64,000 nt of DNA, taken from positions 62,001-126,000 of the forward strand of contig NZ_BCYT01000001.1 of NCBI RefSeq assembly GCF_001598335.1. The letters are read 5' to 3'. This DNA is from Sphingobium abikonense NBRC 16140 (GTDB lineage Bacteria > Pseudomonadota > Alphaproteobacteria > Sphingomonadales > Sphingomonadaceae). The notes under the pieces are model-generated. The model made no database searches. It was not told where the DNA came from and saw only the letters and a program-made list of their open reading frames with translations. This document shows, in pieces, positions 7,931-17,165 of this stretch (position 1 is its first letter; the number at the start of each line of letters is the position of its first letter). A program made the position numbers and the translations under genes.

Positions 7931-9462
7931 ATGGGCGAGCGCAGAACGATAGGCCAGTATCTGCGGGCACATGCACGCGATCAGGGCGATGCGGAGGCTC
8001 TCGTCTTTGAAGGCGAAAGCATCAGCTATGCGTTGCTGGATCGTCGCGCCAGCCAAGTGGCGAACGGCCTGCGGGCGATGGCTATGCCATCGGGCAGCCG
8101 CGTGGCCTATCTGGGCAAGAACAGCGCCGCCTATTTCGAAATCTGGATGGGGGCGATCCGCGCAGGCATGGTGATGACGCCCGTCAACTGGCGGCTCGCT
8201 CCGCCGGAGATTGCCTATATTCTGGCCGATTGCCGGCCCGCTTTGCTGGTCGTGGACCCGGAACTCACCGCGCGACTGGACCCTGTGCCATCCTGTCCCG
8301 TTCTTCTGACGGAAGAGGGGAGCGGCGGCGATCTCTATGCGGATTGGCGTGACAGCCAATCCGACGCGGACCCTCATTACGACGGCGGCTATGACGATGT
8401 CGCGCTGCAGCTTTATACCTCCGGCACCACCGGCCATCCCAAGGGCGCGATGCTGACCAACCGCAGTCTGCTTGGCCTGCGCGATGATGTGTCGCAGGAT
8501 GCCCTGCCGGGCTGGTTCGTCTGGTCGTCGCGGGACGTGGCGCTGGTCGCCATGCCGATCTTTCATATCAGCGGGTCGGGCTGGGGGCTCTGGGCGCTTC
8601 AGCATGGCGCGAAGGCGGTGGTGGTGCGCGAATTTGATCCGCACAGGGTGCTCGACCTGTTGGTGGAGCACCGCATCACGAAGCTGATGATCGTGCCAAC
8701 GGCGCTGCGCATCATGTGCGACCATCCGCGCGCGGCGCAGACCGATTTCAGTTTTCTGGAAACGATCTGCTACGGTGGGTCGATGATCCCGCTCGACCTG
8801 TTGCGACAGGCGATCACCATCTTCGGGTGCGGCTTTGCCCAGATGTACGGGATGACCGAAACGGCCGGGACTATCGCCGGGCTGGCACCGGACGATCATG
8901 ACGTGCGAGGCAATGACCGCATGGCCAGCATCGGCCGGGCGCTGCCGGGCGTGGATATTCGCATCCTCGATGCCGATGGCCATGTGCTGCCGGCGGGGGA
9001 GGTGGGCGAGGTGGCGATCCGGTCCCCGTCCAACATGGCGGGCTATTTTGGGCGGCCGGACGCCACGGCCCAAACCATCGACGCGGACGGCTGGTTGCGC
9101 ACGGGTGACGCTGCACGCATGGATGCCGATGGCTATGTCTACCTTGCCGACCGGATCAAGGACATGATCATCACCGGCGGGGAGAATGTTTATCCGGCCG
9201 AGGTGGAGAAGGCCATCATCAGCCATCCCTGGTTGCCGACGTGGCGGTGATCGGTGTGCCGGACAGCAAATGGGGCGAGGCGGTCAAGGCGATCGTCGTC
9301 CCGACCCAGGGCGCTGAGCCGCAGCCAAGCGAGATCATCGCATGGGCGCGCGAGCGGATTGCGGCCTACAAGGCGCCAAAATCAGTGGATTTCCAATCCG
9401 ACTTGCCCCGCAACCCCTCCGGCAAGGTGCTGCGCCGCGTGCTGCGCGACCAATATCGCTGA
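7931..9462 (+). pseudogene. Acyl-CoA synthetase (AMP-forming), single-base frameshift
   Basis: AMP-dependent acid-CoA ligase that would activate the pathway's carboxylic acid. The P-loop LYTSGTTGHPKGAM, the adenylate motif QMYGMTETAG, the hinge DRIKDMIITGGENVYPAEVE and the C-terminal catalytic Lys motif NPSGKVLRR are all present, but in two frames. The frame breaks at 9231-9232: CAT CCC TGG TTG CCG leads to a stop at 9250, whereas one extra G would give HPWVADVAVIGVPDSKWGEA and an intact protein of 510 residues. The second frame stays open to 9462. Either a recent one-base deletion in a GGG run or a sequencing error. Start ATG at 7931 has GGAGGAGG upstream. Confidence 0.85.
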
Positions 9463-9545
9463 CCTGCCATTTTCAGGAGGTGGGCGATGCGCGATGCTGG
9501 CCTACCATCATCCCATCAAAGCTGTGGAGGGGAGGGAGAGCAGAC

Positions 9546-9968
9546 ATGAGCCGCAACTATACAGGGCCGCTGGAGGACCGGATCGCGATCCGCGAACTCA
9601 TGGAAAGCTACGCCGACGCGGTCAATCGCTGCGATCGCGAGCTGATGACCAGCCTCTGGGCCGAAGAGTCGCACTGGGACCTTTCCCATTATCCGCAATT
9701 GGGGGTCGTGTCCGGACGTCAGGCGATCATGGATTTGTGGGCGAGCGCCATGCCGGCCTATCCGGAGTTATCCTTCGTTGCGATGCCGGGGATGATCCGC
9801 GTCGATGGCGATACCGCCCAAGCCCGCACCTATTTTTCGGAAGTCTATACCGAACCCGACACCGGAAAGGATAAGCGTGCGCGCGCTTGTTACAACGACA
9901 AGCTGGTGAAGCAGAATGGCGAATGGCTCTTTGCCGAGCGGGTCTTCTCGATCCTGCACCAGACCTGA
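9546..9968 (+). CDS. SnoaL/NTF2-fold protein
   Basis: 140-residue protein of the SnoaL-like NTF2 fold. The N-terminal helix pattern EDRIAIRELMESYADAVNRC and the WAEESHWDL strand are typical. Relatives act as small hydratases, isomerases (ketosteroid-isomerase type) or dehydratases on cyclic substrates. It lies 83 bases after the acyl-CoA synthetase with a strong ribosome site (GGAGGGAGAG). Likely co-transcribed with it. No catalytic assignment can be made from sequence. Confidence 0.82.
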   Translation: MSRNYTGPLEDRIAIRELMESYADAVNRCDRELMTSLWAEESHWDLSHYPQLGVVSGRQAIMDLWASAMPAYPELSFVAMPGMIRVDGDTAQARTYFSEVYTEPDTGKDKRARACYNDKLVKQNGEWLFAERVFSILHQT

Positions 9969-10036
9969 CAAGGTGGTGCGCACAGACCTTTTCGCTCCGG
10001 CCCATCTCTCCACATAACGGGTCGACGGCGAAAGGA

Positions 10037-10066
10037 GGGCCTGGATCGTCCGGACGATCCAGGCCC
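10037..10066. terminator. Bidirectional hairpin between convergent genes
   Basis: A 30-base perfect palindrome: stem GGGCCTGGATCGTC against its complement, with TTTCCC after it on the plus strand and TCCTTT on the minus strand. It lies between the stop of the SnoaL-like gene (9968) and the stop of the SDR on the opposite strand (10076). Likely terminates both. Confidence 0.75.
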
Positions 10067-10075
10067 TTTCCCGTA

Positions 10076-10861
10076 TCAACGAGAAGTCATTCCGCCGTCG
10101 ATCACCAGTTCGGATCCGGTCATGAAACTGGCCGCCGGGCTGGCAAGATAGACGATGCCTTCCGCTATCTCTTCCGGCTTTCCCATCCGGCTCATGGCGT
10201 GGCCCGCCGATACCGTGGCGCGCGCGGCGTCCAAGTCGGGAAACAGGCCTTCTTCGACATAGCGCGCGAAGATCGTATCCATCATGTTGGTTTCGATCCC
10301 GCCGGGATGCACCGAATTGACCCGGATCGGCAGCTTGAGCAGCGCAAATTCCAGCGCCGCGGATTTGCTGTAGAGTTTCACCGCGCCCTTGCTGGCGCAG
10401 TAGGTCGACATGAAGGGCGCGCCGCGCAACCCGCCCACCGACGACAGGTTGATGATCGACGATCCCCCCTGCCGATCAGCGCCGCTTTTCGCAAGCAGCG
10501 ACTGCGCCGAGCGCGTGCCCAGGAAAATACTGTCGACATTGATTGCCATGCAGCGGCGAAATTCGGCAAGGCTGGTGCTGGCGATGCTGTTGGTGACGGA
10601 TATGCCGGCATTATTGACCAATATGTCCAGCCGGCCGAATTCACGATCGATCCGCGCGATCACATCCTGCCATGCCGCCTCGTCCGTGACGTCGAGTTGG
10701 GCATAAAGCGCCGCGTCGGCCAGCTCGGTGTTGGCGGCGACATCGCTTGCGACCACGGTTGCGCCCGACCTGGCAAGGGCTGCGACGGTGGCCCGGCCGA
10801 TGCCGCCCGCCGCGCCCGCCACCAATGCCACTGTGCCGCTGAGGCTGGTCTTGTCGTTCAT
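10076..10861 (-). CDS. Short-chain dehydrogenase/reductase (SDR)
   Basis: 261-residue classical SDR with the cofactor motif VAGAAGGIGRA, NNAG at LVNNAGISVT, catalytic Ser in INLSSVGG, and Tyr-x3-Lys in YCASKGAVK. The C-terminal GSELVIDGGMTSR is the usual SDR end. Second gene after the SDR at 10882 on the minus strand (20-base gap). Start: two in-frame ATGs, 10867 and 10861; the second is spaced better from AAGGAG. These two neighbouring SDRs share about the same length and motifs and look like diverged copies. Confidence 0.88.
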   Translation of the reverse strand: MNDKTSLSGTVALVAGAAGGIGRATVAALARSGATVVASDVAANTELADAALYAQLDVTDEAAWQDVIARIDREFGRLDILVNNAGISVTNSIASTSLAEFRRCMAINVDSIFLGTRSAQSLLAKSGADRQGGSSIINLSSVGGLRGAPFMSTYCASKGAVKLYSKSAALEFALLKLPIRVNSVHPGGIETNMMDTIFARYVEEGLFPDLDAARATVSAGHAMSRMGKPEEIAEGIVYLASPAASFMTGSELVIDGGMTSR

Positions 10862-10881
10862 GCCCATCGTCTCCTTTTGCC

Positions 10882-11682
10882 TCAACGCGCGGTCCAGCCG
10901 CCATCCACCACCACTTCGCTGCCGGTCATGTAGCTGGCGTCGTCGCTGGCCAGAAACGCCACGACCTTCCCGATTTCGCTGGGCTGGGCCAATCGCTTGA
11001 TCGGCGTGGTCGCTGCCATGGCGTCGATCATCGCCTGAGCGGTTTCGCCGCTTCGCGCGGCCCATGCCTCGAAGCCCTTGCGCAGAAGCGGCGTGTCGAC
11101 AAATCCGGGATGAACCGAATTGACGCGGATCGGAATGCCGGCATCGGCAAATTCCAGCGCATTGGATTTGGTGAACAGGCGCACGCCACCTTTCGACGCA
11201 TTATAGGCCGATACTTCACCCATGCCCACCAGACCCATGATCGAGGAGATATTGATGATGCACGACCCATAGGGCGTCGACGCGCCGCCCTTGGCCAGCA
11301 GCGGCTGGAACGTCTTGGTGCCAAGAAAAACCGTGTCGAGATTCAGCGTGATCAGCCGTCGCCAATCTTCCAGCTTGAGATCCTGAACCTTGCCGGTCAG
11401 GTCCGCGCCGACATTGTTGACCAGAATGTCGAGCTGACCCTGTTCGCGCTCCACCTGCTCGCGTGCGGCTTGCCATGCTGCTTCGCTGGTGGCGTCCAGC
11501 CGGATGTAGCGCGCGTCCGGCATGACGGCGCACATTGCCGTGACATCCGCAGCGTCGGGCGCATCGAGATCGGTCACGTAGACCAGCGCGCCATCGCTCG
11601 ACAGGGCATCGCATATCGCGCGACCGATGCCGCGCAATCCGCCGCTTACCAATGCTATTCTGCCTTCAAGCCTGCCTGCCAT
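10882..11682 (-). CDS. Short-chain dehydrogenase/reductase (SDR)
   Basis: 266-residue classical SDR: SGGLRGIGRAI cofactor motif, LVNNVGADL in place of NNAG, Ser in INISSIMGLVG, Tyr-x3-Lys in YNASKGGVRL, and the C-terminal GSEVVVDGGWTAR. First gene of a two-SDR transcript on the minus strand, divergent from the NTF2-like gene at 11841. Acts in the same catabolic cluster; substrate unknown. Confidence 0.88.
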   Translation of the reverse strand: MAGRLEGRIALVSGGLRGIGRAICDALSSDGALVYVTDLDAPDAADVTAMCAVMPDARYIRLDATSEAAWQAAREQVEREQGQLDILVNNVGADLTGKVQDLKLEDWRRLITLNLDTVFLGTKTFQPLLAKGGASTPYGSCIINISSIMGLVGMGEVSAYNASKGGVRLFTKSNALEFADAGIPIRVNSVHPGFVDTPLLRKGFEAWAARSGETAQAMIDAMAATTPIKRLAQPSEIGKVVAFLASDDASYMTGSEVVVDGGWTAR

Positions 11683-11702
11683 GGCGCGCCATCCTCTCTG
11701 CG

Positions 11703-11718
11703 CGGCCCCGCGGGGCCG
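11703..11718. promoter_or_regulatory. 16-bp GC-rich palindrome in a divergent promoter region
   Basis: CGGCCCCGCGGGGCCG is a perfect 16-bp palindrome, 21-36 bases before the SDR start. A second small dyad, CCTGCG-TTTTTT-CGCAGG, lies at 11766-11783 in the same divergent region. Either could be an operator for the SDR pair or the NTF2-SDR pair. No direct evidence. Confidence 0.25.
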
Positions 11719-11840
11719 ACGGTGATTTCCCATTGCTCTTGTCCGCGCGCGCGGGAAGAAGAACACCTGCGTTTTTTCGCAGGGTGACGCTGATCGCGCC
11801 AGCGCGCATGACGGGCAAACCAGAAGAATGAAGGAGGCGG

Positions 11841-12263
11841 ATGGCCATGGACATGGATCGATACAATGAGGTCAAGGCCATGGTCGAGCGCATCTATCAG
11901 TTGAGCGCAGCTGGCGAATGGGACGCGGTCGAGGCCATGCTGACGGATGATTTCCGTATTCTGGAGGCGGACAGCCTGCCCTTTGCCGGCGTGTACGAAG
12001 GCAAGGGCGCGCTTCAGGCCCTGTTTACCAAGGTGTTTTCCTTCTGGGACGATCCGGATCTGGAAACCGGCGACATTTGCGTTGGCGAGGATCATGCCGT
12101 TGCCATGGTGGTCGTGACAGCCACGTCGCGCCATAATGGCGAGCGGCTGCGGATGCCGCTGACGGAGGTATTTCATCTGCGCGGCGACCAGTTCAGCGGC
12201 ATTACGCCCTATTATTTCGACACCGCCGCCATTGCGCGCGCGACCGGCCTGATCGCGGCATAA
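11841..12263 (+). CDS. SnoaL/NTF2-fold protein
   Basis: 140-residue NTF2-fold protein; MVERIYQLSAAGEWDAVEAM and the conserved FRILEADSLPFAGVYEGKGA segment mark the SnoaL-like group. It lies 16 bases before an SDR on the same strand, so the two are probably one transcript. ATG at 11841 is only 3 bases from AGGAGG; the next in-frame ATG at 11847 is spaced better and may be the true start. Possible isomerase or hydratase; function not determined. Confidence 0.8.
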   Translation: MAMDMDRYNEVKAMVERIYQLSAAGEWDAVEAMLTDDFRILEADSLPFAGVYEGKGALQALFTKVFSFWDDPDLETGDICVGEDHAVAMVVVTATSRHNGERLRMPLTEVFHLRGDQFSGITPYYFDTAAIARATGLIAA

Positions 12264-12279
12264 GGAAGGGGGCGGAGCC

Positions 12280-13059
12280 ATGGCCAATTTGAACGGCAAG
12301 GTCGCGCTCGTCACCGGCGGCACTTCGGGCATCGGGCGCGCCTGCGTGCAGCGGCTGGTCGCGGATGGCGCGCGCGTCATCTTCACCGGGTCGAACGCCC
12401 AAAAGGCGCAAAGCCTGTGCGACGAAACCGGCGCGACCTTCATTCAGGCGGCCGTGCAAAGCCCCGATGACTGGGCGATGGTCAAGGACCGGATCGGTCG
12501 CGATTTCGGCCGGCTCGACATCGCCTTTGCCAATGCTGGCACGGAAAGGGGCGATGCCCATATCGAAGCGGTGACGCTTGACGCCTGGAACGAGATCGTC
12601 GCGATCAACCAGACGGGCGTATTGCTGACCATCCAGTCGGCGATCGCGCTGATGAAGGGCAATCCGGGCGGGCCAGGCGGGGCCATCATCGTCAACAGCT
12701 CGATGAACGCGCATCGGGCGCTCAGCAACTATATCAGCTATTCGGTGACGAAGGCGGCGGTCGTGGCGATGGTCAAGTCGGTGGCGATCCATTGTGGGCA
12801 GCAAAAGCTCAACATCCGGTGCAACGCCATCCTGCCCGGCGTCGTCGAAACCGACATGATTGCGGGCATCATCGCCAATTGCCCCGATCCCGATGCGGCG
12901 CGGGCGGCCTATAACGGCATGTCGCCGATGGGCCGCATGGCGCGGCTGGAAGAGGTCGCCGGGCTGGTTGCCTATCTGTCGTCGGATGAAGCCGCATTCA
13001 TCAGCGGCGCGGACTATGTGATAGATGGCGCAAGCACGGCGGGCATGACGGGCGTCTGA
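12280..13059 (+). CDS. Short-chain dehydrogenase/reductase (SDR)
   Basis: 259-residue classical SDR: VTGGTSGIGRACV cofactor motif, FANAGTERGD in place of NNAG, Ser in VNSSMNAHRAL, Tyr-x3-Lys in YSVTKAAVV, and C-terminal GADYVIDGAST. Follows the NTF2-like gene and converges on the esterase gene with a 4-base gap. Fourth SDR of the catabolic cluster, which suggests several hydroxyl/keto interconversions on a polycyclic or multiply oxygenated substrate. Confidence 0.88.
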   Translation: MANLNGKVALVTGGTSGIGRACVQRLVADGARVIFTGSNAQKAQSLCDETGATFIQAAVQSPDDWAMVKDRIGRDFGRLDIAFANAGTERGDAHIEAVTLDAWNEIVAINQTGVLLTIQSAIALMKGNPGGPGGAIIVNSSMNAHRALSNYISYSVTKAAVVAMVKSVAIHCGQQKLNIRCNAILPGVVETDMIAGIIANCPDPDAARAAYNGMSPMGRMARLEEVAGLVAYLSSDEAAFISGADYVIDGASTAGMTGV

Positions 13060-13063
13060 TTCG

Positions 13064-14083
13064 TCAACCACCCCGCCTGCGGGCGAGGAAGAAACGCAGC
13101 ATTTCGCGGGAAGCATCCGGCCCGGCGGGGTCGGTATGCGACCCCAACGGGCTGCCGCCCGACCAACTATGACCGCTGCCGTGAATCGTCCATTCCTCCA
13201 GCAAAGGCTTTCCGCTTCGCTCCTGGTAGATGCGGCGCGTGAAGGCGCGGCCGCCGTCCGATGTGCCCGTCACCGTCCGCATAGTCAGCGGCCCCACGCC
13301 CGCGCGCTCCAGATTATGCAGGAACCCGCCGGCATTGGAGGGATGTACCACCTTGTCCTGATCGCCATGAAAGACGATGGTCGGCAGTTGCCGGGGCAAT
13401 TTTCCCGCAGGTTGTGCCGTCCGCTTGCCCCGCATGGCCGTCAGGGCCGATTGCAGCGTCTGGATATCACCCACAGCAACGCCGGAATGGACGCCGACCG
13501 CGACATATAGACGGGGATAGGCAGCGCCGATGATGGCGGCGGTCGCACCGCCTGCCGAAATGCCCGCGATATAGACCCGGGCGGGGTTGGCGTTGCACAG
13601 GTCGATGGCATGACGGGTGAGCGAGGCGATCATGCCGGCTTCGCCAGCGCCAGCTGCCTGATGTTCGGGCGCGTGCCAGTTCCAGCAGCGCGCAAAATTG
13701 GCCTTTTGCGACTGTTCGGGATAGAGGACCAGGAAGCCAAGTTCGTCGGCCAGCCGGTTCATGCGCGTGCCTGTCGCGAAATCCTCCGCGGTCTGGGTGC
13801 AGCCATGCAGCATGACGACCAGGGGCATGCGCCGTCGCGGTGAACCAACGGGGGTATAGAGGCGATAGGCGATGACGCCCGATCGGCTTTTATGGTTTGC
13901 GGCGATGAAGCTGCCCGGAGGCGGCCGCGTCGGCTGGGGCCGGGATTGGGGCCTGGATCGTTTGCGGGTGGTGGGAGACGGACCGGGCTTGAACAGATCC
14001 TGCAACGCGAGCGCGGCAGAGAGCGGGCGTCGGCGCTGCGCCAGTCGCGTCGCCTTGCGCCATGTCTTGAACATGTCGGCCAT
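13064..14083 (-). CDS. PHB-depolymerase-family esterase
   Basis: 339-residue alpha/beta-hydrolase of the extracellular PHB depolymerase/feruloyl-esterase-like family. The oxyanion region PLVVMLHGCTQTAEDF, the nucleophile elbow GISAGGATA, and the His block IHGSGHSWSGG are present. The N-terminal 60 residues are basic and proline-rich with no clear signal peptide, so location is uncertain. Start ATG at 14083 has AAGGGGGA upstream; ATGs at 14110 and 14137 are possible but poorly placed. It lies 68 bases after regA on the same strand and may be read from the same transcript. Confidence 0.82.
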   Translation of the reverse strand: MADMFKTWRKATRLAQRRRPLSAALALQDLFKPGPSPTTRKRSRPQSRPQPTRPPPGSFIAANHKSRSGVIAYRLYTPVGSPRRRMPLVVMLHGCTQTAEDFATGTRMNRLADELGFLVLYPEQSQKANFARCWNWHAPEHQAAGAGEAGMIASLTRHAIDLCNANPARVYIAGISAGGATAAIIGAAYPRLYVAVGVHSGVAVGDIQTLQSALTAMRGKRTAQPAGKLPRQLPTIVFHGDQDKVVHPSNAGGFLHNLERAGVGPLTMRTVTGTSDGGRAFTRRIYQERSGKPLLEEWTIHGSGHSWSGGSPLGSHTDPAGPDASREMLRFFLARRRGG

Positions 14084-14151
14084 GCTGTCCCCCTTCGTGC
14101 CCTTGGGCATGCAGGCATAACGTCGGCGGCGGAACAATGATCCGGCGTGGT

Positions 14152-14685
14152 CTAGCCGACCTGCCGCTTGGCAAGTTTGCGCGCGAGCGTGCGGCGATGC
14201 ATCCCCAGGCGCCGGGCAGCCTCCGATATGTTGAAATCGCTATCCTTCAGCACCTCATGAATATGCTCCCATTCCAGCGTCTTGATGCTGGTGGGCCGGG
14301 GCGCGAGCGGCGCATCGGGGTTGCCGCCGGAACGCGCGAAAGCCGCTTCTATGTCGTCGGTATTGGACGGTTTGGCGAGATAGTTGGTCGCGCCCAACTT
14401 GATCGCCTCGACTGCCGTCGCGATGCTGGCAAAGCCAGTCAGCACCACGATCACCATGGAAGGGTCATGCGCATGCAGGGCCTGAACACAGGCGAGGCCC
14501 GACTGCGCGCCGAGTTTCAAGTCGACGACCGCGAAGCCGGGACGGTGCGAAGCCAGCAAGGCCGTCACCGTTTCCAGGCTATCGGCGGACAGCACCTGGT
14601 AGCCCCGCCGCTCGAAGGAGCGTTTCAGGGTGCGCGCAAATCCCTCGTCATCCTCCACGATCAGCAATTGCTTGTCAGTTGACAT
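14152..14685 (-). CDS. regA: Redox response regulator RegA/ActR/PrrA-type
   Basis: 177-residue response regulator: receiver domain with acidic pair EDD at 11-13, phospho-acceptor Asp55 (FAVVDLKLG), Thr in VLTGFASIATAV and Lys in YLAKP; then a linker and a Fis-type HTH with ISEAARRLGMHRRTLARKL, the invariant RegA end. In relatives it controls respiration, photosynthesis and carbon or nitrogen fixation genes in response to quinone redox state. The start at 14685 overlaps the end of regB by 11 bases, so the pair is translationally coupled. Cotranscribed with cyoABCD and surf1, likely controlling them. Confidence 0.9.
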   Translation of the reverse strand: MSTDKQLLIVEDDEGFARTLKRSFERRGYQVLSADSLETVTALLASHRPGFAVVDLKLGAQSGLACVQALHAHDPSMVIVVLTGFASIATAVEAIKLGATNYLAKPSNTDDIEAAFARSGGNPDAPLAPRPTSIKTLEWEHIHEVLKDSDFNISEAARRLGMHRRTLARKLAKRQVG

Positions 14686-16000
14686 CGCCATCCTCCTCAA
14701 GCGCGACAGTCGCGAGCGGCAATCGCAGCTGGACCATTGCGCCGCCGTCCGCGCCGTTGCTGGCGTCCACACGGCCGCCCAGTTTGCGCACGACATTCAC
14801 GACCAGGAACAGGCCTAGGCCGCTGCCTTGCCGGTCCTTGCTCGATCGATAGGGTTTGCCGAAATCGGCCAGCATGTCGGGGCTGAATCCCCGACCATTG
14901 TCGCGCACCGCGATGTGGAGCCATTCCCGGTCCCGGCTGACCATCAGGTTGATATAGGTCGCACCAGCCTCCCGCGCATTGTCCAGAAGATTGGTGGCGG
15001 CCTGGCGGATGACCGGATCGGCGATGATATGGGGATAGTCGTGCGGGCCGAAATCGCAGCGCAGCGGCAGGTCCGGATTGGCGGCGCGCCATTGTTGGGC
15101 GATATCGTCGATGAAGGCGCGGACATCCGTCACCATGGGTGCTTCGCCGCGCGCTTCGCCTGCGGACAACAGGATGCCGCTCAGGATCGCCTTGCAACGC
15201 TGAACGGCGGCCTGCATTTCGCCGACCTCTTCCATCAGGACCGGGTGACGATTGACTTCGGGCATATGCCGCCAGTCGCCCAGCACTACGGCCAGTTGCG
15301 CCAGCGGCGTGCCTAGTTCATGCGCAGCGCCGGACGCAAGCAAACCCATGCGCACGATATGTTCTTCCTCGGCTGCATGTTGCCGCATCTTGGCCATATA
15401 GGTTTCGCGATCTTGCAGATTGCGATTGATGCGGGTCATGAACAGGACCAGCAGCACCGCGATCATCACGAAACAGACCCAGGTGCCAACGATATGCAGG
15501 TCGAACAAATGGCCTTCGAGCGTTTCGGTGAGATCGAGCGGCCGGTAGACGAAGGTCAATCCGGCCGCGCAAAGTGCCGACACGCCGACAATGCCCCAGG
15601 CGCTCCAGTGATGCAGCAGCATCGCGCCCAGCGCCACCTGCACCAGATAGAGCGAGATGAAGGGGTTGGTCGCCCCGCCGCTCAAATACAGCTGCGTCGT
15701 CAGCGCGACGACGTCGAAGAGGAGGGCGAGGAACAGTTCGGCATGGCTGATATCGGTGCGGCCGCGCACGACCAATATGCTGCCCACATTCATCGCCGCC
15801 GCGATGCAGGGTACGACCAGCATGGGCAATATGGGCAGGCGGATGCCCATGCCGAAATGAACGAGCAGGATGGTGGCGACTTGCCCCGCAATGGCGATCC
15901 AGCGCAACTGGACCAGCAGCACCATATTCTTGCGCCCGGCGGCATTGGCCGGCCAGCGGCTGGGGAGCCAGCGCGCGCGGGTCGGCGCGGGGCTGGTCAT
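14675..16000 (-). CDS. regB: Redox sensor histidine kinase RegB/ActS/PrrB-type
   Basis: 441-residue membrane histidine kinase with six predicted membrane segments in the first 190 residues. The quinone-sensing heptapeptide GGATNPF is at 108-114. The H-box is GLLASGAAHELGTPLAQLAV with His227. A Cys at 269 (AVQRCKAIL) matches the place of the redox-active Cys265 of Rhodobacter RegB. The ATPase domain is intact (NLLDNAREAG, DNGRGFSP, GSGLGLFLV). Start overlaps the surf1 stop (ATGA). Expected to sense ubiquinone redox state and phosphorylate RegA. Confidence 0.92.
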   Translation of the reverse strand: MTSPAPTRARWLPSRWPANAAGRKNMVLLVQLRWIAIAGQVATILLVHFGMGIRLPILPMLVVPCIAAAMNVGSILVVRGRTDISHAELFLALLFDVVALTTQLYLSGGATNPFISLYLVQVALGAMLLHHWSAWGIVGVSALCAAGLTFVYRPLDLTETLEGHLFDLHIVGTWVCFVMIAVLLVLFMTRINRNLQDRETYMAKMRQHAAEEEHIVRMGLLASGAAHELGTPLAQLAVVLGDWRHMPEVNRHPVLMEEVGEMQAAVQRCKAILSGILLSAGEARGEAPMVTDVRAFIDDIAQQWRAANPDLPLRCDFGPHDYPHIIADPVIRQAATNLLDNAREAGATYINLMVSRDREWLHIAVRDNGRGFSPDMLADFGKPYRSSKDRQGSGLGLFLVVNVVRKLGGRVDASNGADGGAMVQLRLPLATVALEEDGDVN

Positions 16001-16722
16001 GGCCGCTTGTCTAATGCCGTGTGCCGCATGACGATGATGTAGGCGACCACTGTCATGATCGCCAGCGCGAACCAGGTGATGGCATATTGCAGGTGGTTAT
16101 TGGGGAAGCGGATCACGGTCAGTCCCGCGACGGGCAGCCGGTCGGGCGAGGGGCCAGCCTGCGCATCGATGAAATAGCTGGTGATGGCCGGGGCCAGACG
16201 CCGGGCCGCGGCGATCGCAGCGATGTCGCGCGAATACCAGCGATCGGCGGCGGGATCGTTGGCGCGCAGAAAGCCGCCGCCGGGTTCGGTGAGGCGCAGC
16301 AGGCCTGTCACCGTGACTTGCCCTTCGGGGCGATCATAGCGGGTCTTGGCTTCGGGCGGGACGAAGCCGCGATTGATCATCAGCAAAGCGCCGTTCCGTT
16401 GCCGCAGGGGCGTGAGAACCCAATAGCCGGCGCCGCGAACCGTGCTCGCCTGAACCAGCGTGCTGCGATCATGGAGGAAGGTGCCGGTGGCGGTGACGCG
16501 CTTATATGCGTCGGCCGCATCGGCACTTGCAGGCGCAGGCACCGGGGTAGCGTGGATCCGCGCGTCCACCTGGGCGATCAGATCGCGTTTCCAGCCGAGG
16601 CGCTGGACCTGCCATGCGCCAAGAGCACTGAAGCCGGCAAAGAGAAGGAGGGCGATCAGCGTCAGGCCGATCAGGAAAACCGGGGACCGCCGGCGGCGAT
16701 CCCCGGTTCCAGGCGATGTCAC
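15997..16722 (-). CDS. SURF1-family oxidase assembly protein
   Basis: 241 residues with one membrane helix at 15-37, one near 212-232, and a periplasmic domain between: the SURF1 topology. Family hallmarks are LGAWQVQRLGWKRDL near the N-terminus, VLTPLRQRNGALLMINRGFVP, and the C-terminal NNHLQYAITWFALA. SURF1 helps insert haem into haem-copper oxidases. Placed inside a cyo operon, it most likely serves the quinol oxidase, as described for Surf1q of Paracoccus. Start overlaps the cyoD stop by ATGA, and its stop overlaps regB by ATGA. Confidence 0.9.
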   Translation of the reverse strand: MTSPGTGDRRRRSPVFLIGLTLIALLLFAGFSALGAWQVQRLGWKRDLIAQVDARIHATPVPAPASADAADAYKRVTATGTFLHDRSTLVQASTVRGAGYWVLTPLRQRNGALLMINRGFVPPEAKTRYDRPEGQVTVTGLLRLTEPGGGFLRANDPAADRWYSRDIAAIAAARRLAPAITSYFIDAQAGPSPDRLPVAGLTVIRFPNNHLQYAITWFALAIMTVVAYIIVMRHTALDKRP

Positions 16723-17165
16723 GGCATGTCGCTCATTTCATTGGACAGGCGCATTTCCTGCGTCGAACCCATATCCATCTGCATATCGGCATGCGGCATC
16801 ATATTGGCGTTGAGGTGATACATGACCCACATCGACCCCGACAAGACGATGACGACCAGGACGATGGTCAGCATCATCGCCATGAAGGACCAGCCGCCTT
16901 CGACCCGGCTGTTCATGTGCAGGAAGTAGATCATGTGCACGACCACCTGAACCGCGGCGAAGGCCAGAATGATGAATCCGGTCACGCGCGCATCGGCCAG
17001 CGTTCCGGTCATCACCAGCCAGAAGGGGATGGCCGTCAGGATGACCGACAGGACGAAGCCGATCATGTAGCTGCGAAAGCTGCCATGCGCGCCTTCTTCA
17101 TGATGATCGTCATGATGATCATGCCCATGTCCATGGGCGTTGTGGCTGTGGACGGCGTCGCTCAC
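16719..17165 (-). CDS. cyoD: Cytochrome bo3 ubiquinol oxidase subunit IV
   Basis: 148 residues with three membrane helices, the small structural subunit of bo3 oxidase (VVVHMIYFLHMN is the typical core). Both ends are unusual: residues 6-27 hold ten His among Asp, Glu and Gly, and the last 30 residues carry eight Met. The family norm is about 110 residues, so both tails are additions, suggestive of copper or other metal binding near the oxidase. Start overlaps the cyoC stop (ATGA). Confidence 0.92.
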   Translation of the reverse strand: MSDAVHSHNAHGHGHDHHDDHHEEGAHGSFRSYMIGFVLSVILTAIPFWLVMTGTLADARVTGFIILAFAAVQVVVHMIYFLHMNSRVEGGWSFMAMMLTIVLVVIVLSGSMWVMYHLNANMMPHADMQMDMGSTQEMRLSNEMSDMP

